Origin: Rheinheimera sp. SA_1
GTDB lineage: Bacteria; Pseudomonadota; Gammaproteobacteria; Enterobacterales; Alteromonadaceae
Length of the DNA: 64,000 nt
Assembly: GCF_001669775.1 (NCBI RefSeq)
Contig: NZ_LXWK01000015.1
Location: 990,327 to 1,054,326, forward strand
Direction of reading: 5' to 3'
Shown here: positions 59,012 to 64,000 of the stretch, piece by piece
How positions within the stretch are numbered: the first letter of the stretch is position 1
Layout of the letters: each line of letters begins with the position of its first letter
The notes under the pieces: generated by a model
Told to the model about the DNA's origin: nothing
Database searches by the model: none
What the model saw: only the letters and a program-made list of their open reading frames with translations
Made by a program: the position numbers and the translations under genes

Positions 59012-60853
59012 GTGTTTTCCTCAGATGACACTTCTTCCGACTACTCACGAGAATGCAAAGCACTGGCATTTGATCATTTACTACAGCGGCCTACTGCTGC
59101 GATGGCCTTGATCGACCATAACTTTCATTACCTCTCGGTAAATCAAGCGTTTGCTGACTTTACTGGCAATAGTATTGATGCGCACTCACATCAACATATT
59201 GCAGAACTATCAGGAAGCTCACTGCATACACTTGTGCCTGTATTACAGCAGCTAGGCCTTAATCCAACAGCTTCTGTCGATAGCAAACTTATGATATCTA
59301 CCGTGACATCAGCACAGGGTAAACCATGGAATTGCACATTACAGCCGTTATTAACTTCAGGTGGCGTGTTAGGTTTTGCATTACAGGTGCAACCAGAAAT
59401 AACAGATAAAAATCGACTGCATACAGATCAGCAAAGTTCCCAGACCTTGCGGCAGGTACTTGATAATTTGTTTGCCTTTGTCGGTATTCTGACGCCGGAA
59501 GGAGTACTCATCGATGCCAATCGTTCACCGTTAGAAGCCGCCGGGATCGAACTGGCAGATGTCGTGAACCAAAAGTTTTGGGACTGCTATTGGTGGCAAC
59601 ATTCAGAGACCGAACGCGAACGGATTAAAATCGCCGTTGCTGATGGGATTGCCGGACGAACCAGTCGATTTGATATTACGGCCAAGATGAAAGATCAAAT
59701 CATGATCGTCGACTTTATGTTGGCGCCAATGTTCGATGCTGAGGGACAACTCAGTTATTTAATCCCGTCGGCGATTGATATCTCAGGCAGAACCCACAGC
59801 GAAGCCCAATTACGCGAAAGTGAACTCAGGTTCCGTCGGGTTTTTGACAGCGCTGCCGATGGCCTTATTTCCGTTGACCAGGACGGCTGTATTACCATGA
59901 TCAATCCGCGCTCACTGGAAATGTTTGGTTATACTGCCGCCGAGCTAATTGGGCAGCCGATCGAAATTCTAGTGCCGTCGGAACTGACCAGCCGCCATCA
60001 TCATCACCGGGATCAGTATCTGCAACATCCCAGTACCCGACGCATGTCTGAACGCACTGAGTTGTACGCAAAAAGGAAAGATGGCTCGTTGTTTCCGGTG
60101 GATATCGGTCTGACACACTTAAACATCAGCGGCGATGCCAGAGTCCTCGCCACCGTTACCGATATTACGGCGCAAAAGCAGGCTCAGCAAAAACTGCAGC
60201 TCATTGTCGACGAAAAAAGCCAGTTACTCACTGAACGTACGGCATTGCTGAATGAAGTACATCACCGGGTTAAAAACAACCTGCAAATCATATCCAGCCT
60301 GCTGAATTTGCAAGCCCGTGGCGCTGCACCATTAGTGAAACAAGCTTTGGCGGAAAGCCAGTTAAGGGTAAGGACTATGGCACTGACCCATCAGTTACTG
60401 TACGAAAAACGAGATTTTTCATCCATTACATTAGGTGCCTATTTGCAACAGCTTTGTCAGTTGGTGCGGCAAAGCCTCAGTCAACAATGCCAGATTGATT
60501 TTGACTTTTCAGCGGTCGATCCGCAATTAGTGCTGGAACTGGAACAGGCGATCCCCTGTGGTCTTTTCGTGAACGAAGTGCTGACGAACGCCATAAAACA
60601 CGCTTTCCCGCAACGGACTCATGGCCTAATCCGGCTGGAACTTTCGCAAGAGAGCGATCGCAGAGTCCGCCTGAATATTCTCGACGACGGGGTTGGGTTG
60701 CCGCCAGATGTTGAACTGGGCCAGCAAGGCTCGCTGGGGTTTCAGCTGATCCCTACCTTTGTCGCACAGTTACGTGGGGAACTGACGCTGCAGCGCCAGC
60801 CAGGAACTGGTTTTTTGGTACACTTTTTTCCGATGAAAGAGGCGTCGTTATGA
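59012..60853 (+). CDS. Soluble multi-PAS histidine kinase, HisKA_2 type
   Basis: A 613-residue cytoplasmic sensor kinase without transmembrane segments. Three PAS domains lie at about 20-130, 150-265 and 275-395 (FRRVFDSAADGLISVDQDGCITMINPRSLEMFGYTAAELIG is the clearest). A HisKA_2 dimerisation domain follows with the phosphoacceptor His in LLNEVHHRVKNNLQIISSLL near residue 416. The HATPase is at about 500-612 with NEVLTNAIKHAF and ILDDGVGLP. The start is GTG at 59012 after AAAGG. It overlaps the response regulator by 4 bp (ATGA), so the two are very probably one phosphorelay. Confidence 0.92.
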   Translation: MFSSDDTSSDYSRECKALAFDHLLQRPTAAMALIDHNFHYLSVNQAFADFTGNSIDAHSHQHIAELSGSSLHTLVPVLQQLGLNPTASVDSKLMISTVTSAQGKPWNCTLQPLLTSGGVLGFALQVQPEITDKNRLHTDQQSSQTLRQVLDNLFAFVGILTPEGVLIDANRSPLEAAGIELADVVNQKFWDCYWWQHSETERERIKIAVADGIAGRTSRFDITAKMKDQIMIVDFMLAPMFDAEGQLSYLIPSAIDISGRTHSEAQLRESELRFRRVFDSAADGLISVDQDGCITMINPRSLEMFGYTAAELIGQPIEILVPSELTSRHHHHRDQYLQHPSTRRMSERTELYAKRKDGSLFPVDIGLTHLNISGDARVLATVTDITAQKQAQQKLQLIVDEKSQLLTERTALLNEVHHRVKNNLQIISSLLNLQARGAAPLVKQALAESQLRVRTMALTHQLLYEKRDFSSITLGAYLQQLCQLVRQSLSQQCQIDFDFSAVDPQLVLELEQAIPCGLFVNEVLTNAIKHAFPQRTHGLIRLELSQESDRRVRLNILDDGVGLPPDVELGQQGSLGFQLIPTFVAQLRGELTLQRQPGTGFLVHFFPMKEASL

Positions 60854-63276
60854 CCAGCAATATTCTAATCGTCGAAGATGAACATATCGTCGCTTTAGAT
60901 TTGAAAATGTCACTCGAAGATCTGGGCCATCATGTGGTGGCTACCGTCGCATTCGGCGAAGAAGTACTGGAGAACGCCTGCCGGCATCGACCCGATTTGG
61001 TGCTGATGGACATCAAACTGGCAGGTGCCATGCGGGGTACCGAAGCGGCAAAACTGGTCCATCACCATTTGCAATTACCCGTCATTTTCCTGTCGGCCTT
61101 TTGTGATAGCGCTATTCTCGAACAAGCCAGACATTGTTTACCTTATGGCTATTTAATTAAACCTTACGATCGCAAAGAGCTGGATGCATCGATTCAAATG
61201 GCGCTGTGCCGTCACCAGGCTGATCAGAAAATTAAAAAGTCCGAACAACGTTTGCAAATGGCGATGGAAGCCGCGCAACTTGGTCTTTGGGAACTGGATA
61301 CTACGCGTAATACATTGATTAGCAGCGGTATTGTCAGTGAGTTACTGTCAAATCCACCGGAAATCATTTGTGACGGACTGGAGAAACTACGGCAGTTGTT
61401 TCACCCATCGGAGCATCAGCGGCTATTAAAATTGTTAGAAAAAGATCGTCCAATCAATGTCGTGATGCGATTACTGGACGGTATACCACCGCGCTGGGTT
61501 GAACTATTTGCGCGCAAATTTAATTCACAAAACGAAGAACTGGTGGTTGGTGTGATGCGTGATATCACCAGTCAGCAGCAATCGCAACACCAACTACGTC
61601 AAGCATACGCTGTGTTCCAAACAACGGCGGAAGGCATTTTAATCCTTGATCAGGAATTCAAAGTATTGTCGGCGAATCCGGCTTTCAGCACTATAACGGG
61701 CTATAGCAGTAACGAAGTTCTGGGGCTTCACCCAGAGCAATTTTTATATCCAAGTTACACCAACTCACCACAACCAGCACGCTTGTCAGAAATTAAATCA
61801 TCGCACTGGAGTGGCGAAGTAGTGTGTTTGTGTCGCGATCTGTCGAGTTTCCCAGCATGGCAACACATCTGCAAGGTAAAAAGCCCACAACCAGGCATGC
61901 ATAACAGTCATTATGTCCTGACCTTCTCAAATATATCGGCACTTCGGCGCGCCGAAGACAATCTGGCAAAATTGGCATTTCATGATCATTTAACTGGCCT
62001 TGGTAACAGAGCAAAACTGGAAAAAACGCTCAAAATTGAAGTTGAACGCGCCGCGCGTAATAAAACCATGCTTGGCGTGATGTACCTGGACTTAGACGGA
62101 TTTAAACTGGTCAACGACACGCTTGGCCACCATGTTGGTGATCGGCTGTTGCAGGTAGTTGCACAACGAATTGGTAATCTCACCCGTGCCGGTGACACCG
62201 CAATCCGGGTTGGTGGTGACGAGTTTGTGATCATTACCCCTGATGCTTCACATCCAAGCTTCTATCACCGGGTCGCCGAAAAACTACTGCGCAGCATTAA
62301 TGAAGATATTGAACTTGATAACAGCAACGTCGCCGTGTCCTGCAGCATTGGTATTGCCTGTTTCCCCGAAGATGCAACAACCTACGATGAATTATTGAAG
62401 TGTGCGGATTTGGCGATGTTCGCGGCAAAAGACAGCGGACGTAATCGCTATTCGTTTTTTAATATCGCAATGGCTAACCGCACACAAGAGCGGGTCTTCA
62501 TCGAAAAGGAATTAAAACAAGCATTGTTGAGTGGTGTCGGTCTTGATATCTACTATCAGCCGATTATCGACCTGAAGCAGCATACATTTTATGGCGTTGA
62601 AGCACTCATACGTTGGTTTCATCCAGAACATGGTCAGATTTCCACTGAGAAGTTTATTCAGGTCGCAGAGCAAAGTAATTTGATAGTTGAAGTCGGAGCC
62701 TGGGTGATTGAACGGGTATGCCAAGATATCAGGCAATTAACAGAAATAAACGCTGAGCTTAAAATATCTCTTAATTTGTCTGTACGACAGTTAGAGGATG
62801 AGTTGTTATTACAACGAATTGATCAAGCAGTGCGTTTACACAGTGTTAATCCGGCATGCCTGCAGTATGAGATCACCGAAACAGCGCTTCAGGATCTGGA
62901 AGGTAAAGTCGATCTATTGACCGCGCTACGCGAGCGGAACTCAACGATTGCGATTGATGACTTCGGCACAGGCTTTTCGTCGTTAAGCCGTTTGAAAAAC
63001 CTACCCATTAACTGTGTCAAAATCGACCGATCTTTTGTGATGACGATCCCCCATCAGAGTAATGATGTGGAAATCACCAAGGCTGTCTGTGCTTTATGTC
63101 AGGCGTTACAGCTGAAAGTCGTCGCTGAAGGCGTTGAAACCGTGCAACAGCAGCAGTTTTTACAGCAGTTACAATGTGATTATGCTCAAGGCTACTTATT
63201 TGCCAAACCAATGCCATTGTCAGCGTTATCAGGATGGTCTCTGTTGTTTGAGTCTCAGAGGCAAACGCTGCAATAA
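60850..63276 (+). CDS. REC-PAS-PAS-GGDEF-EAL response regulator
   Basis: An 808-residue protein. The receiver domain (1-120) has ILIVEDE, phosphoacceptor Asp54 in LVLMDIKLAG, LSA as switch Thr/Ser region, and YLIKPYD. Two PAS domains follow (~130-260 and ~262-385). GGDEF is at ~390-545 with canonical RVGGDEFVII near 453, and EAL at ~560-800 with GVEALIRW near 580, NLSVRQL and DDFGTGFSSLSRLKNL. Both catalytic motifs are consensus, so it may make or break c-di-GMP under control of the coupled kinase. The start overlaps the kinase stop by 4 bp. Confidence 0.93.
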   Translation: MTSNILIVEDEHIVALDLKMSLEDLGHHVVATVAFGEEVLENACRHRPDLVLMDIKLAGAMRGTEAAKLVHHHLQLPVIFLSAFCDSAILEQARHCLPYGYLIKPYDRKELDASIQMALCRHQADQKIKKSEQRLQMAMEAAQLGLWELDTTRNTLISSGIVSELLSNPPEIICDGLEKLRQLFHPSEHQRLLKLLEKDRPINVVMRLLDGIPPRWVELFARKFNSQNEELVVGVMRDITSQQQSQHQLRQAYAVFQTTAEGILILDQEFKVLSANPAFSTITGYSSNEVLGLHPEQFLYPSYTNSPQPARLSEIKSSHWSGEVVCLCRDLSSFPAWQHICKVKSPQPGMHNSHYVLTFSNISALRRAEDNLAKLAFHDHLTGLGNRAKLEKTLKIEVERAARNKTMLGVMYLDLDGFKLVNDTLGHHVGDRLLQVVAQRIGNLTRAGDTAIRVGGDEFVIITPDASHPSFYHRVAEKLLRSINEDIELDNSNVAVSCSIGIACFPEDATTYDELLKCADLAMFAAKDSGRNRYSFFNIAMANRTQERVFIEKELKQALLSGVGLDIYYQPIIDLKQHTFYGVEALIRWFHPEHGQISTEKFIQVAEQSNLIVEVGAWVIERVCQDIRQLTEINAELKISLNLSVRQLEDELLLQRIDQAVRLHSVNPACLQYEITETALQDLEGKVDLLTALRERNSTIAIDDFGTGFSSLSRLKNLPINCVKIDRSFVMTIPHQSNDVEITKAVCALCQALQLKVVAEGVETVQQQQFLQQLQCDYAQGYLFAKPMPLSALSGWSLLFESQRQTLQ

Positions 63277-63322
63277 CTTTGCAGTTTTGTCCAAATACTT
63301 TATTTTTTCCGCCTAAAAATGC

Positions 63323-63500
63323 AAAAAGCCCGCTGATTGAGCGGGCTTGTTGACTATATTGGGAGCCTTCATGCCGTTCGCAGAGCTCAGGGCGTTCAGC
63401 CGGAGAGAAGCCAAATTGTTGGCTTTTTGAAAGCCCAGCTTCACTGTACTACCCCGCATGGGAATGCCCTGCTCGGGCAATAGACCGCCAGAATGCCATA
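63323..63500 (-). ncRNA. 5S-trailer module 1 (most distal)
   Basis: On the minus strand it begins with GGCGGTCTATTG and GTAGTACAG, then a stem AAGCCAA-CAAT-TTGGCTT at 63408-63425, the invariant GAGCTCTGCGA at 63378-63388, and AGGCTCCCAAT. It ends in terminator-like hairpin AAGCCCGC...GCGGGCTT plus T-run at 63323-63348. Same order of elements as modules 2 and 3, but the stem sequence is unrelated. It is transcribed, if at all, from the rRNA operon promoter. Confidence 0.55.
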
Positions 63501-63665
63501 AAGCAAAAAGGCCCAGTCGTTAGACTGGGCCTTTCTGGCTTTATTGGGAGCCTTCATGCCCTTCGCAGAGCTCGGCATTGTTCCGCCGGAAGAACGCAAC
63601 ATTGGTTGCGTTCTTAAATCCCGACGTCACTGTACTACTCTACGCGCACTAAACTGCCAGAATCT
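63501..63665 (-). ncRNA. 5S-trailer module 2
   Basis: It has GGCAGTTTAG, GAGTAGTACAG, an 11-bp stem AAGAACGCAAC-CAAT-GTTGCGTTCTT at 63590-63615, the invariant GAGCTCTGCGA at 63563-63573, and AGGCTCCCAAT. Its terminator hairpin is AGGCCCAGTC-GTTA-GACTGGGCCT at 63505-63534. It follows module 3 in transcription order. Confidence 0.6.
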
Positions 63666-63670
63666 AAATA

Positions 63671-63836
63671 CAAAAAACCCCGCTCACTGAGCGGGGTTCT
63701 TTTGGATTGGGAGCCTGGATATCCCTCGCAGAGCTCGGGATTGCTCAGCCGGAGGACTGCAAAATTGTTTGCAGTCCTAAATCCCGTCTTCGCTGTACTA
63801 CTCTCCAAGTAATCCACCGCCTGAATCGCAATAAAT
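63671..63836 (-). ncRNA. 5S-trailer module 3 (next to 5S)
   Basis: It has GGCGGTGGATTACT, GAGAGTAGTACAG, an 11-bp stem AGGACTGCAAA-CAAT-TTTGCAGTCCT at 63753-63778, the invariant GAGCTCTGCGA at 63726-63736, and CCAGGCTCCCAAT. Its terminator hairpin AACCCCGCTC...GAGCGGGGTT is at 63671-63698. The edges (GAGAGTAGTACA and CCAGGCTCCCAAT) repeat the 3' end of the 5S gene. Confidence 0.6.
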
Positions 63837-63870
63837 AAAAAAGCCCCAGTCTTTCGACTGGGGCTTTTTT
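63837..63870 (-). terminator. rRNA operon terminator after 5S
   Basis: AAGCCCCAGTC-GAAA-GACTGGGGCTT and a T-run on the minus strand, 12-15 bp beyond the 5S 3' end. Three further terminator-like hairpins follow, one in each module. Confidence 0.9.
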
Positions 63871-63881
63871 ATTTATTGGGA

Positions 63882-63998
63882 GCCTGGCGGTGTACTACTC
63901 TCGCATGGCATCTGCCACACTACCATCGTCGCAGCTGCGTTTCACTTCTGAGTTCGGAATGGATTCAGGTGGTTCCACAGCGCTATTGCCACCAGGCA
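63882..63998 (-). rRNA. rrf: 5S ribosomal RNA
   Basis: On the minus strand TGCCTGGTGGCAATAGCG starts the molecule, followed by GTGGAACCACCTGA, TCCGAACTCAGAAGTGAAAC, CGATGGTAGTGTGG and GCGAGAGTAGTACACCGCCAGGC. Length of about 117 nt and pairing of the ends are as expected. It is the last gene of an rRNA operon that continues beyond the right edge of the window. Confidence 0.97.
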
Positions 63999-64000
63999 AA

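Noticed and set aside
63323..63870. CRISPR array or tandem repeat satellite
   Set aside because: Units are too long, the spacers are not unique sequence between identical repeats, and each unit has a terminator and a paired stem; a structured RNA explains it better.

Overview
This 64 kb window is a chromosomal segment of a Gram-negative gammaproteobacterium. It has about 50 genes at ordinary bacterial density, and most are housekeeping or widely conserved. Family content points to the Alteromonadales/Chromatiaceae group, with a Rheinheimera/Alishewanella-like organism as my best guess. The pointers are a TIGR03503-type protein, PA3496-like and YjfB-like small proteins, the dnaQ/rnhA divergent pair, GlyGly-CTERM-like and PEP-CTERM-like tails, and several GGDEF/EAL proteins. 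The genus is inference; no database was searched.

Layout. 1-5.2 kb: an SMP-30-like secreted protein, a zinc alcohol dehydrogenase whose last codons lie inside an intergenic repeat, a pRiA4b ORF-3-like protein, and a minus-strand array of four intact tRNA-Asp genes plus one decayed copy behind an rRNA/tRNA-type promoter. 5.3-9.3 kb: TIGR03503, dnaQ, rnhA and a small sulfur-type operon (DUF2892, TauE/SafE). 9.5-13.7 kb: two glycosyltransferases, an AT-rich secreted beta/gamma-crystallin-like gene, glutathione peroxidase and a PA3496-like protein. 13.7-15.9 kb: a three-gene PepSY/DUF2271/DUF4198 operon behind a Fur-box-like site. 16.0-20.9 kb: a phosphate and Tat block: PPK2, tatABC, a Tat-exported PhoX/DUF839 phosphatase behind a Pho-box-like site, and a PEP-CTERM-like secreted protein. 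The tatABC-to-PEP-CTERM part is bracketed by two versions of one palindrome, with ppk2 just outside. 21.4-28.7 kb: ettA, then a segment with two fused paralogous secreted-protein genes, closed by a second, diverged copy of the last 31 bp of ettA. 28.7-44.8 kb: a solute-binding protein, aspartate aminotransferase, a GAF protein, a SUI1/YciH factor, a double-receiver protein, two amidohydrolase-like exoproteins (three modules, one with an intact metal site), a CACHE-HAMP-PAS-GGDEF-EAL protein, cytochrome c', cytochrome b561 and a penicillin acylase. 44.8-46.1 kb: pheA behind a leader peptide and attenuator that ORF calling misses. 46.2-57.5 kb: a beta-CASP MBL protein, a LOG-family protein, a second cytochrome b561, a LytTR regulator, an erythromycin-esterase-like protein, the glyoxylate shunt (aceA, LysR regulator, aceB) and a DUF2726 protein. 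57.7-63.3 kb: a YjfB-like small protein, a SIMPL protein, and a translationally coupled histidine kinase with a REC-PAS-GGDEF-EAL response regulator. 63.3-64.0 kb: the 3' end of an rRNA operon on the minus strand (5S rRNA).

The least expected signal is just downstream of that 5S gene. Three tandem modules of about 165-185 bp each end in an intrinsic-terminator-like hairpin. Each has 5S-like edges, an invariant 11-nt motif, and a stem whose sequence differs completely between copies while its pairing and CAAT loop are kept. That is covariation within one locus, and suggests a structured RNA family carried on the rRNA operon trailer. Second is the ettA segment: the extra ettA tail differs from the resident copy only at synonymous positions, which looks like a recombination or integration scar.
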